Source of the DNA: Streptococcus suis | GTDB lineage: Bacteria; Bacillota; Bacilli; Lactobacillales; Streptococcaceae | Direction: 5' to 3' | Length of the DNA: 64,000 bases | NCBI GenBank assembly: GCA_029593505.1 | Contig: JAKTNI010000002.1 | Span: forward strand, 124,001 to 188,000 | Shown: piece after piece, positions 1-7,722 of the stretch | Layout of the letters: every line of letters starts with the position of its first letter | Position numbering within the stretch: position 1 is the first letter of the stretch | Program-made: the position numbers and the translations under genes | Notes under the pieces: model-generated | Databases searched by the model: none | What the model was told of the DNA's origin: nothing | Seen by the model: only the letters and a program-made list of their open reading frames with translations

Positions 1-296
1 ATAGTAGGGACTTTTTTATTTTCTAATTTTTCCATCACGTCTCTACTATAATATAGCTCTCCTCCATAACACAATTTAACTTCAGGATAAATAGATTGTG
101 CTACACTTTTCAAGTGGTTAAAGTTTGCCAAAATAACTTTCTCAGGAGTCTCGAACATCCCTTTTCGTCTATGGGAGGTGGCAACAATAATACGAACTCC
201 TTGTCTGTTCGCTTCTTCAATCAATTCCAAACTTTCTTCAATTGTTTTAGGACCGTCATCTACACCAAAAATGATATGCGAATGAATATCAATCAT
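1..296 (-). CDS. wzh: Capsule protein-tyrosine phosphatase Wzh (CpsD in S. suis naming), N-terminal part only
   Basis: Manganese-dependent PHP-family tyrosine phosphatase that removes phosphate from the Wze kinase to control capsule chain length. The gene runs off the left edge; 98 codons are visible. The translation starts MIDIHSHIIFGVDDGPKT, with the HSH metal-binding motif and the DDGP signature of the family, and later an ATSHRRKGMF segment. The ATG at 296 follows an AGGTG sequence seven bases upstream. It lies 49 bp downstream of wze in the same transcription unit, the standard wzg-wzd-wze-wzh order. Identification is firm; the C-terminal half cannot be judged. Confidence 0.92.
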   Translation of the reverse strand, partial: MIDIHSHIIFGVDDGPKTIEESLELIEEANRQGVRIIVATSHRRKGMFETPEKVILANFNHLKSVAQSIYPEVKLCYGGELYYSRDVMEKLENKKVPT

Positions 297-345
297 ATCA
301 ACACCTACTTGCTAACCTCTAGTTACGAATAAGAAAATCATTTTC

Positions 346-1026
346 TTAGCTTCCATAATTTCCATATTGCCCATAAACACCATATTTTTCTGTTGAAATA
401 TCATATTTATTTAATATCACCCCTAAAAAGAGAGTACCTGTATGATCCAATTGTTCTTTTACCTTTCTTACCGAAGAACGTTTGACACTTCCAGCTTCTG
501 CTACCAGAACCATCGCATCACATTTTTGTGCAATAATGGCTGCATCAATGACCATACCAAGAGGAGGACAATCAACGATTACATAGTCATAATAGCGACG
601 TAAAGTCATCACTAAATTTTCAAAATGTTTACTTTGTAAAAGAGCAGTAGGATTTGGAGAAACTTTTCCTGATTCAATAACTGTTAGGTTAGGAACATCT
701 GTATCACAAAGACCCTTTGATAAATCTGTCGTACCAGCTAAATAATCTGTTAATCCCGTTATTTTAGTAGTCGGTTTAAAAAAACCAGACATCACTGAAT
801 TACGAATATCTGCATCAACCAATACTGTCTTATAGCCAGAGCGTGCATAAGCTATAGCAAGACTAGCTGCAGTTGTACTTTTTCCTTCATTGGGTTGTAC
901 GGATGTAATCCCAACAACTTTTATATCTGAACCACTAAGTTGAATATTGGTGCGAATAGCATTAAAATATTCCTCAGTTTTACTAACTAACTCTTTTTTA
1001 GTACGTGCAATTTCTAATGTTGCCAT
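346..1026 (-). CDS. wze: Capsule bacterial tyrosine kinase Wze (CpsC in S. suis)
   Basis: Cytoplasmic BY-kinase that pairs with the membrane protein Wzd to control polymerisation and export of capsular polysaccharide. The 226-aa protein has a Walker A motif (NEGKSTT, about residues 46-52), a Walker A' motif (VLVDADIR) and a Walker B motif (YVIVDCPP). The C-terminal tail carries a tyrosine cluster (YGVYGQYGNYGS), the autophosphorylation site that Wzh acts on. It starts 9 bp after wzd, so the two are probably translationally coupled. In Firmicutes the activator (Wzd) and catalytic (Wze) halves are separate proteins, as here. Confidence 0.95.
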   Translation of the reverse strand: MATLEIARTKKELVSKTEEYFNAIRTNIQLSGSDIKVVGITSVQPNEGKSTTAASLAIAYARSGYKTVLVDADIRNSVMSGFFKPTTKITGLTDYLAGTTDLSKGLCDTDVPNLTVIESGKVSPNPTALLQSKHFENLVMTLRRYYDYVIVDCPPLGMVIDAAIIAQKCDAMVLVAEAGSVKRSSVRKVKEQLDHTGTLFLGVILNKYDISTEKYGVYGQYGNYGS

Positions 1027-1035
1027 CTTACTCTC

Positions 1036-1725
1036 CTATTTTAATTTTTTAGAATCTGGAACCACACCCAACAAAGTGAAGCCCATGATCTCTTCAATAT
1101 CTTGCGGACGCTTAACACGATCGTCAAGTATTTCTAATAGCAAAATAACAGCAATTGATAAGAAAACTCCTGCCAAAATACCTAACAAAACATTACGTTT
1201 TGTGCGTGGTGACGTTGGTTCCTTAGCAGGAATAGCTTCCTCAAGTGTTGTTACATCACTAACTTTGGTAACCTCAATGATTTTCTGAGCTGCAAATGTC
1301 CGCAAACTGTTAGCGATGTGAGCCGCCTGATTTGGATCTGCATCTCGCACAGTAATAGATAATATACGAGTGTCCACTGGAATACTGACAGATACTTTAT
1401 CTTTTAATTTTCCTTCTATGTCCAATTCTGTAGCTACTTGAGACATGACATCTTGGGACAAGATAATCTCTTTGTAGTCTTTTACGAGATATGAACCTGC
1501 TTGTAATTCTTGGTTTGTTAAGCCAGAGCCCGCTTCAGCATTCTGACTAACAACATATATGCGAGTTGTTGCCTCATATTGTGGCGTAATTAAAAATGCA
1601 CTATAAATAAAAGTCAGACCTGCGGTTAAAAGAGCTGTCAAAAGTACAATGAATTTCTTTCGCCAAATAAGGTTGAGCAAGAATAAAACATCAATTTCAA
1701 TAGTGCGTATTTCCTGATTTTTCAT
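1036..1725 (-). CDS. wzd: Capsule polysaccharide co-polymerase / kinase activator Wzd (CpsB in S. suis)
   Basis: Wzz-family membrane protein of 229 aa that sets capsule chain length and activates the Wze kinase. A first transmembrane segment lies at about residues 25-45 (FIVLLTALLTAGLTFIYSAF) and a second at about 178-200, with an extracytoplasmic Wzz domain between them. A Pro-rich stretch (AKEPTSPRTKRN) precedes TM2, typical of the family. The short cytoplasmic tail after TM2 (DDRVKRPQDIEEIMG) is where the kinase docks. Start supported by AGGAG upstream. Second gene of the capsule operon. Confidence 0.94.
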   Translation of the reverse strand: MKNQEIRTIEIDVLFLLNLIWRKKFIVLLTALLTAGLTFIYSAFLITPQYEATTRIYVVSQNAEAGSGLTNQELQAGSYLVKDYKEIILSQDVMSQVATELDIEGKLKDKVSVSIPVDTRILSITVRDADPNQAAHIANSLRTFAAQKIIEVTKVSDVTTLEEAIPAKEPTSPRTKRNVLLGILAGVFLSIAVILLLEILDDRVKRPQDIEEIMGFTLLGVVPDSKKLK

Positions 1726-1745
1726 GATTACTCCTATATTATAAA

Positions 1746-3185
1746 TTATTGTTCATTTAAGATTGATTGAATGGTAGATTTCATTTGTTCTAAACTGTCT
1801 TTATGGATTTCCATCATATAAAGCTGTGAGCCTGGCATAGCATATGATGGTAAATCAGAACGCCCAGTACCTGTCAATGCTTGAGATTCAACTGTGAATT
1901 GATTTCCAGATTCTAATTGAGCATTAACAAGCTCAATTATCGTTTTTAAGTTTAAATCTGTCTGTATGGAACCTTCCAAACTTGATAAAATTGACTGATA
2001 GTTTGTTAAATTTTCTGGTGAGCTTAACTTTCTAATAAGAGCTGTAATCACTTTTATTTGGTTGCCTCCCCTATCATTATCTCCATTTGTCAACGAATAG
2101 CGTTCACGAACAAAAATCAAGGCTTGCGTAGCATTCACATGAACAGTTCCAAGAGGAAAATCATATCCACCACTTGTAAATGCTTGAGTATTTTCTACAT
2201 CTATTCCCCCAACCAGATCAATCAATTGTAAAAAAGATGTGAAATTCAATCTGATGTAGTTACTGATTTCGATACCATACAAATTTTCTAACGTATGTAC
2301 TGATGCAGTAACACCATAGATACCTGCATGTGTTAATTTATCATACTGATTCTGACCTCCACCTGCTATCGCTACATACGAATCTCTAGGAGTTGTTGTT
2401 AATAAAATTTTATGTGTCGCACGGTTTACTGTCATAATGATATTAACATCTGAACGTGAAACAGAAGAAATTGGTCCATAAGTATCAATACCACTAATAT
2501 AGATATTAAAGCTAACTCCGCTGGCTTGTTTGACCGGAGTTTCTGCTTGTTTAGTCACTTTAAAACTATAAATTTTCTTAACTTTAGAAGAAAATTCAGG
2601 ATCTTCTGCTTCCAAAATATTGGTGAACACTCCATTCAAAACCATCGCTTGACTTTCACCATTCATCATCGTTTGATAAGCAGTCAAGTAAGAACTTGTT
2701 GGAATAGCTGTTACCTGAGTTGACTCCCTTGTCGCAATATCATTAAATAGCGCTGTAATATTTTCTTGATCATACTCTCCCGGAGCTACGATGCTGCTGA
2801 TCTGATGAATATCTGTAATTTCACTTGTAGCCGGTACTAAAACACTCATTTCATATTCTGAAAATGCGGAATTTGATTGTATCCTAGTTGAGAAATTCAC
2901 TACTTCTTTCATTCCGTAAGCACCGACAGAGGTTGTAAAAATAGCTACCAATAACAACAAAGCTGTCAGTAATTGTGCTTTCTTTACCCAAATTAACCAT
3001 CCTGCTACAATTGCTATTCCTACCATCACAAGTGCTACAATGTGATTCAAATAACGAAAAGCCAGTATGTTGTGTCGATACATTGTCACTAAAAAGAGAA
3101 TTAGGACAGCAAAGTATATACCCAAAAAAATCCGATTGATTAACCCAATTATAGAAACTTTGTGCCTAGCTCTGTTATTTTTCAT
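1746..3185 (-). CDS. wzg: LytR-CpsA-Psr family capsule protein Wzg (CpsA in S. suis)
   Basis: First gene of the capsule operon. LCP-family proteins are membrane enzymes that attach capsule or other glycopolymers to peptidoglycan. The 479-aa protein has a short cytoplasmic N-terminus, three hydrophobic segments within about the first 110 residues, a DNA_PPF-like accessory region, and the LytR-CpsA-Psr catalytic domain at roughly residues 245-400 ([38 protein letters not shown]). The conserved arginines and aspartates of the LCP pocket are visible. The ATG at 3185 follows GGAGG by six bases; an in-frame TTG two codons upstream is less well placed. Confidence 0.95.
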   Translation of the reverse strand: MKNNRARHKVSIIGLINRIFLGIYFAVLILFLVTMYRHNILAFRYLNHIVALVMVGIAIVAGWLIWVKKAQLLTALLLLVAIFTTSVGAYGMKEVVNFSTRIQSNSAFSEYEMSVLVPATSEITDIHQISSIVAPGEYDQENITALFNDIATRESTQVTAIPTSSYLTAYQTMMNGESQAMVLNGVFTNILEAEDPEFSSKVKKIYSFKVTKQAETPVKQASGVSFNIYISGIDTYGPISSVSRSDVNIIMTVNRATHKILLTTTPRDSYVAIAGGGQNQYDKLTHAGIYGVTASVHTLENLYGIEISNYIRLNFTSFLQLIDLVGGIDVENTQAFTSGGYDFPLGTVHVNATQALIFVRERYSLTNGDNDRGGNQIKVITALIRKLSSPENLTNYQSILSSLEGSIQTDLNLKTIIELVNAQLESGNQFTVESQALTGTGRSDLPSYAMPGSQLYMMEIHKDSLEQMKSTIQSILNEQ

Positions 3186-3211
3186 ACACAACCTCCATAT
3201 ATATCCAAACT

Positions 3212-3240
3212 ATTATATCATACAAACATATCATTATCCA
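3212..3240 (-). promoter_or_regulatory. Capsule operon promoter (extended -10)
   Basis: On the minus strand TATAAT (3217-3212) is preceded by TGA, giving an extended -10. A weak -35 (TGGATA, 3240-3235) sits 17 bp upstream. The predicted start lies near 3205, leaving a leader of about 20 nt before wzg. The intergenic space to yaaA is only 77 bp, and no clear terminator separates them, so some read-through from yaaA into the capsule operon is possible. Confidence 0.7.
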
Positions 3241-3242
3241 TA

Positions 3243-3256
3243 ATAAAACGTTTTCT
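3243..3256. promoter_or_regulatory. cre-like CcpA site abutting the capsule -35 box
   Basis: The near-palindrome ATAAAACGTTTTCT has the AAAACGTTTT core of catabolite-responsive elements but differs from the full consensus at three outer positions. It lies directly upstream of the predicted -35 of the wzg promoter. CcpA has been reported to influence capsule expression in S. suis, which makes the position suggestive; direct binding is inference. Confidence 0.4.
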
Positions 3257-3262
3257 TACTTA

Positions 3263-3994
3263 TTACCAGGCTTCTCTTACAAAAACTAAATGATCTGTAG
3301 TTGATTTTTCTGGACTATAATTGAAATCATCCAAATTAAATTCCTTTATATCAGACCATTTTTGAATCTGATATTTTGCTAACCACGAGATCATTCGACC
3401 TCTGCCCTTTTTTGAAATCGTTGAATGTGTCCGCAATTTTCCTTCTTTTTCTTCCATAAATTTTATTTTGAGTAATCTACTCTGAATAGAGGGAGAAAAT
3501 ACTTGCTCAAATTCCGATGAAGCCAACGAAAGGATAACCTTTTCTGTCTCCATTTCTTTATCGTAATAAGGACGCCAGTACTGTTTTAAAGATTGAGAAC
3601 CAATTTTTAAAGAAGCTTGAAAATCTAATCTATGAGGTGCTATCATCTCAAATGGCTGAATAAGACCATATAAACTCGTAGCAATACGGACATTTTCATA
3701 AAGGTATATTTCTTCTTGATGAGTCAAGTCCCTGCGATTCATATATCGGTACATTAAGCCATCATATAATTGCCAAGCCGGATACGATTTCGCCTGACCT
3801 GATTGAATTCGTTGCCAACGTTCCCACTCTACCTGCGTTTTTTCTAAAGACAACTTATAGGACATTGATAAATCTTCCTGATTTAACTTACTAATGGCAT
3901 TTAAAATAGGGAGACTAAGCTTAGATAACGGTTGAAACGGAGCATTGTCTAAATTCGTATTCAATTCTTTAGCATTTGGAATAATTATTTTCAT
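3263..3994 (-). CDS. yaaA: YaaA family peroxide-stress protein (S. suis orfX position)
   Basis: UPF0246/YaaA protein of 243 aa. In E. coli, YaaA limits free iron and protects DNA during H2O2 stress; the structure has a DNA-binding-like fold. Family signatures visible here are KIIIPNAKE at the N-terminus, the AWQLYDGLMYR segment, LYGLIQPFEMIAPHRLDF, and a C-terminal KKGRGRMISWLA block. It sits immediately upstream of the capsule operon, where S. suis has an orfX gene of this type. The ATG at 3994 has no Shine-Dalgarno sequence and follows an extended -10 by exactly six bases, so the mRNA is probably leaderless. Confidence 0.9.
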   Translation of the reverse strand: MKIIIPNAKELNTNLDNAPFQPLSKLSLPILNAISKLNQEDLSMSYKLSLEKTQVEWERWQRIQSGQAKSYPAWQLYDGLMYRYMNRRDLTHQEEIYLYENVRIATSLYGLIQPFEMIAPHRLDFQASLKIGSQSLKQYWRPYYDKEMETEKVILSLASSEFEQVFSPSIQSRLLKIKFMEEKEGKLRTHSTISKKGRGRMISWLAKYQIQKWSDIKEFNLDDFNYSPEKSTTDHLVFVREAW

Positions 3995-4000
3995 CTCTAT

Positions 4001-4009
4001 ATTATACCA
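4001..4009 (-). promoter_or_regulatory. Extended -10 for a leaderless yaaA transcript
   Basis: Minus-strand TGGTATAAT occupies 4009-4001. Six bases (4000-3995) separate it from the A of the yaaA ATG, the distance at which transcription normally starts. No ribosome-binding sequence exists between them. Confidence 0.7.
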
Positions 4010-4090
4010 TAGAAAATCATTTAAATTAGGGCATTTTCTACATTTATGCCATATTATAAAAAACTTTTCTTAACTTTTTAACAGAATACA

Positions 4091-4113
4091 AAAAAAGACG
4101 GACAAGCCCGTCC
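4091..4113 (-). terminator. Intrinsic terminator of pepV
   Basis: Downstream of the pepV stop codon the minus strand forms a GC-rich hairpin (GACGG / CCGTC, loop of six) followed by a run of seven T residues. Confidence 0.75.
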
Positions 4114-4116
4114 ATC

Positions 4117-5517
4117 TTATTTTATCAATTCATAAATAGCTTCTGCATAAATAGCAGCAGCACGGTAAAGACCTTCTACTTCAATAAATTCGTTTGCTTG
4201 ATGCATCGTATTCACATCACCGGGGAACATAGCTCCATAAGCCACTCCACGTTTCAATAGACGACCAAAAGTACCTCCACCGATCACTTGTTCATGACCT
4301 TTCAGTCCAGTATGTTTTTCATAAACGGATAAAAGAGTCGTGACCATTGGATCATCCATCGGACAATAATGTGGTGTATGTCCTTGATCAGATAGACTAA
4401 CACTCTCAACAGGAAGTGTTTCTAAGCCGATTTTAATGCTCTCTGGACTAGTATTTTTAGGATAACGAAAGTTAAGAGCAATAGTATTATCTGAAGAAGT
4501 CTCGTCAAACTGGAAAACACCAGCATTCATCGATAAAGAACCCATTTGCTCATCTTCTATAGCCACTCCAAGTTTTTCCGCCTCATGGTCTTCCCAGATA
4601 ACATCTCCAGCCAAAGTAAGATAATCTTTAGCTGCTCCTTCAAAATCAAATATTTGAAGAAACTTAGCTAAATAAGTTGCACCATTTATTCCCTCTTCTG
4701 GAGTTGAACCATGAGCTGACTTACCAATCATCGTTACTTGCAATTTGCCATTTTCCAATGCTTCTGTACTAGCAACCAAATCATACTTGGAAGTGAAACT
4801 AGCCAGCTTGTCATCAAAATCAGATAATTCTCCAGAGATGACTGCTGTTGCAGATTCAGGAACCATATTTTCTCGCAAACCACCTGTGAAACTATGTAAT
4901 CTAGCTGATCCAGCATTCGCTCCTGAGAAATGAAGATAAGCCGTAATATTACCTTTCTCACCATTGATAATTGGAAATTCAGCATCTGGTGAAAAACCAA
5001 AATCTGGTAATGGTAAGCCAACATGTTCAAAGTAATAATCCATATCTGCCCAACCTGATTCTTCATCAGTTCCCACAATAAAACGAACTTTTTTAGAAAT
5101 TGGAAGTCCTAACTCTTTGATGATTTTGAGACCATAGTAGCAAGCCATTGTAGGACCTTTATCATCAGATGATCCTCGAGCAAAGAGCTTACCATCTATA
5201 ATTTGTGGCTCATACGGATTTGTATCCCAACCACTACCTGCTGGTACTACATCTAAATGTCCAAAAATACCAAGAACTTCATCCCCTTTACCAAATTCAA
5301 AATGACCCGCATAGTTATCTACATTCTGAGTAGAATAACCGTCGCGCTCTGCCATCTTAAGAAAAGCATGCAAAGCATGAACAGGACCCGGGCCAAATGG
5401 ATGGTTGGCATCTGCTAGACTATCATCACGTTCAGAATTAATACGTAAGATATCAAACAAATCTGCCATAAATTCATCTTTTCTCTTATCAACTTCTGCT
5501 CTAAAGTTTACTGTCAT
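4117..5517 (-). CDS. pepV: Dipeptidase PepV (M20 family)
   Basis: Cytoplasmic dinuclear zinc dipeptidase that releases amino acids from dipeptides taken up by the cell. The 466-aa protein matches PepV length. Zinc and catalytic motifs are visible: GHLDVVPAG (first His-x-Asp), SSDDKGP (bridging Asp), GTDEESG (catalytic and metal Glu), DAEFP, and a C-terminal GGGTFGR segment with the final metal His in the following region. Two adjacent ATG codons are possible starts; the second (5517) is better spaced from GGAG. A TGTTAGAAT extended -10 lies upstream. Monocistronic with its own terminator. Confidence 0.95.
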   Translation of the reverse strand: MTVNFRAEVDKRKDEFMADLFDILRINSERDDSLADANHPFGPGPVHALHAFLKMAERDGYSTQNVDNYAGHFEFGKGDEVLGIFGHLDVVPAGSGWDTNPYEPQIIDGKLFARGSSDDKGPTMACYYGLKIIKELGLPISKKVRFIVGTDEESGWADMDYYFEHVGLPLPDFGFSPDAEFPIINGEKGNITAYLHFSGANAGSARLHSFTGGLRENMVPESATAVISGELSDFDDKLASFTSKYDLVASTEALENGKLQVTMIGKSAHGSTPEEGINGATYLAKFLQIFDFEGAAKDYLTLAGDVIWEDHEAEKLGVAIEDEQMGSLSMNAGVFQFDETSSDNTIALNFRYPKNTSPESIKIGLETLPVESVSLSDQGHTPHYCPMDDPMVTTLLSVYEKHTGLKGHEQVIGGGTFGRLLKRGVAYGAMFPGDVNTMHQANEFIEVEGLYRAAAIYAEAIYELIK

Positions 5518-5623
5518 CATATCTCCTTTTCATGTTCATTTGATAACACTATTCTAACATAAAATAATAAAAATATAGCCAAAAAACAAATGATACTATT
5601 GATAGTGAATAGTAAGATAGTTA

Positions 5624-6388
5624 TTAGTCAAACTGCAATTGAGCACGCTCAGTGAAATAAGTACGATAAGCAAAATAAACTGCTATAAATGATGCTAAAC
5701 TAGTAGCTGACAATAGCATAAACATCACCATGATTTGATAACGAATAGCATGAACAGGATCAACTCCTGCAAAGATAAGACCAGACATCATTCCAGGTAA
5801 ACTAACAATTCCCACAGTTTTTGCAGAATCAATGGTTGGCTGAACTCCTGTTCGAATACTTTCCCTTATGATCGATTGAGAAGCTAATTTGATAGTGGCT
5901 CCTAAGCTTAATTTTTCTAATACTTGTTGACGGTTATCTGTAAAAAGTCTGTGCATCGTCCGATAAGAAAGACCAATAGCTGTCATTGCATTGCTCGCTA
6001 ACATACCCGATATAGGAATAAGCTGGGATGGTACAAATTTGATTGCACCAGACAATACAAGAATAGACAACGTCAAACCTGTTGACAACAGTAAAGCTAA
6101 AAATGGATGGTATAATTTTTTTGTTTTATTAGGATTTCGTTTATTAGCTTGAACACTAGCATTGTACAAAATAATCATCATCATACTCAAGCTTAAAAAG
6201 ATATTAGAAACTTGGAAAATAAACTTCAGAAGATAGCCTACTAAAATTAGCTGTATGACTGTGCGTAAGACAGCTATGACAATATCTTTCGTTAATCTTA
6301 ATTGTTCTGTCTGACTAATTCCTATGGCAACTAAGACCAAGCCAAATACCAAGCCAAGTGATAGATTATCAACTGCTACATTTGTCAT
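5624..6388 (-). CDS. fetB: FetB-like ABC transporter permease (UPF0014)
   Basis: Integral membrane partner of FetA. In E. coli FetAB is an iron exporter that helps resist H2O2. The 254-aa protein has about seven hydrophobic segments and the family signatures YNASVQANKRNPN, GMLASNAMTAIGLSYR, ESIRTGVQPTIDSAKTVG and SLPGMMSGLIFAG. The start overlaps the end of fetA by 20 bp and has a strong GGAGGA ribosome-binding site, so expression is coupled. Substrate is assigned by homology only. Confidence 0.85.
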   Translation of the reverse strand: MTNVAVDNLSLGLVFGLVLVAIGISQTEQLRLTKDIVIAVLRTVIQLILVGYLLKFIFQVSNIFLSLSMMMIILYNASVQANKRNPNKTKKLYHPFLALLLSTGLTLSILVLSGAIKFVPSQLIPISGMLASNAMTAIGLSYRTMHRLFTDNRQQVLEKLSLGATIKLASQSIIRESIRTGVQPTIDSAKTVGIVSLPGMMSGLIFAGVDPVHAIRYQIMVMFMLLSATSLASFIAVYFAYRTYFTERAQLQFD

Positions 6389-7034
6389 GACAAATCCTTC
6401 CTCCTTCTATATATAACAAACGTTGAGCATATTCTATCTCAGATTGATCATGCGTAATCTCTATTACTGTATGACCTGTTTGATGGTAGTGGTGAATCAG
6501 TTCATTGACCAGTGTTTTTGTTGTATTATCCAAACCAGCAGTTACTTCATCAAGTAACAGTACCTCAGGTTGAAACAAAAGATTCCTTATCAGTGCTACC
6601 CGTTGTTTTTCACCACCAGATAGATCTTGAACTTTCTTTGTTAGAAAGGATTCATCTAATTGTACATCTATCAAAGCCTGAATCGCTCTTTTTCGATCAA
6701 ACGTTTCTTGATGCACAATAAATGGAAATCGTAAGTTATCCTCTACAGTCTGTCCAAACAAGACTGGCTGTTGAAAACAATAAGAAATTTCTTGACGGTA
6801 TAAAGGCATATCCAACAATGCAATATCTTGATTTTTATATAAAATCTGACCATGACTAGGAGACTTTAATCCTGCTAATAGTTTTAAAATACTACTCTTT
6901 CCACTACCAGAAGGACCAATCAGTGTTAATCGCTCTCCTTTAGTAATTGAAAAAGTAACATCAGTCAAAATCGACTTATCTTTATCAGATAAGCCGACAG
7001 CTTGTAAATCAAAAATAGTCATCTTAGTGTCCAT
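6369..7034 (-). CDS. fetA: FetA-like ABC transporter ATP-binding protein
   Basis: ATPase of the FetAB exporter. Walker A (GPSGSGKSS), Q-loop (CFQQPVLFG), signature (LSGGEKQR), Walker B (VLLLDEV) and an H-loop (ITHDQSE) are present. I place the start at the ATG at 7034 (MDTKMTIFDL), which follows GAGG by about ten bases. A longer upstream extension would read through much of the cupin gene out of frame and has no homologous look. The start overlaps the cupin stop codon by 11 bp, indicating an operon cupin-fetA-fetB. Confidence 0.88.
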   Translation of the reverse strand: MDTKMTIFDLQAVGLSDKDKSILTDVTFSITKGERLTLIGPSGSGKSSILKLLAGLKSPSHGQILYKNQDIALLDMPLYRQEISYCFQQPVLFGQTVEDNLRFPFIVHQETFDRKRAIQALIDVQLDESFLTKKVQDLSGGEKQRVALIRNLLFQPEVLLLDEVTAGLDNTTKTLVNELIHHYHQTGHTVIEITHDQSEIEYAQRLLYIEGGRICHDKCSS

Positions 7035-7452
7035 GTTCTTCTGCCTCTTCGGCTGCAATAGCAATTTCCTGCGTCTCATGTACCGTTCCGTGTGCATGAT
7101 GAGCCGGACCATAGATAGAATAAATTTTCAAATCTTCTTGTCCAATATTGATTACATTGTGATAAGTATTTTTGGGAATCAAAATCGCAAACTCTGGACC
7201 AACTTCTGTATCTAGTGTGATATTGTCAGCAGATTCTCCCATAATTACACGACCACGTCCCTGCTCTACACGTAAGAATTGATCGTTTTCATGATGCACT
7301 TCTGCACCAATATCACCACCCACCGGAATTGACATTAAGGTTACTTGTAATAGTTCTCCAGTCCATAATGCCGTACGATAGTTGGTATTTTCTAACGTTG
7401 ATTCCTCTATATTTGTTACAAATGGTACTTTACCAAAATCTTTTGTTGTCAT
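7024..7452 (-). CDS. Cupin domain protein
   Basis: Small (142 aa) single-domain cupin. The metal-binding cupin motif 1 is visible around VGGDIGAEVHHENDQFLRVEQG, with two adjacent His and a Glu, and motif 2 around PKNTYHNVINIG. The C-terminus is His/Glu-rich (HHAHGTVHETQE, then EEAEEHGH), which may add metal binding. No enzymatic function can be assigned. It is the first gene of an operon with the FetAB exporter, suggesting a role in iron handling or oxidative stress; that is inference. The ATG at 7452 follows AGAGG; an upstream in-frame ATG is less well placed. Confidence 0.85.
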   Translation of the reverse strand: MTTKDFGKVPFVTNIEESTLENTNYRTALWTGELLQVTLMSIPVGGDIGAEVHHENDQFLRVEQGRGRVIMGESADNITLDTEVGPEFAILIPKNTYHNVINIGQEDLKIYSIYGPAHHAHGTVHETQEIAIAAEEAEEHGH

Positions 7453-7505
7453 GTTTATGCCTCTTATTAGTTTATTCACTCTAATGTTTATTTAGAACTA
7501 ATATA

Positions 7506-7534
7506 ATTATATTCTTATCTTTTCATTTTGTCAA
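7506..7534 (-). promoter_or_regulatory. Consensus promoter of the cupin-fetAB operon
   Basis: TTGACA (7534-7529) and TATAAT (7511-7506) on the minus strand are separated by exactly 17 bp, a perfect sigma-A promoter. A perfect 14-bp palindrome (AATATAATTATATT, 7500-7513) overlaps the -10. The decamer TTCTAAATAA occurs twice in the same orientation, just upstream of the -35 (7537-7546) and at the predicted start (7488-7497). Such a strong promoter with symmetrical elements suggests repression by an unidentified regulator. Confidence 0.75.
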
Positions 7535-7663
7535 TCTTATTTAGAAACATTATAATTGTCAGACTATTATTTAACTATTAACTTTTTTCAAGATCCGATA
7601 TAATTCACTCTAAATATTACTTAAATCTTCTATGAAAAAGGATAAAAATAATATCAAATCAAA

Positions 7664-7687
7664 GAAGCCACCTCTCTAGGTAGCTTC
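7664..7687 (-). terminator. Intrinsic terminator downstream of the ABC-F gene
   Basis: A 10-bp stem (GAAGC.ACCT / AGGT.GCTTC) with a four-base loop. The one non-Watson-Crick position is a G-U wobble only on the minus-strand transcript, so the hairpin serves the minus strand. Confidence 0.7.
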
Positions 7688-7722
7688 AAATAATTGTATT
7701 CATTCTTTTTATAGTTACACTC

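Noticed and set aside
324-331. TACGAATA, identical to the competence CIN-box of ComX promoters
   Set aside because: It points away from any plus-strand gene and lies between wze and wzh, so it is most likely chance.
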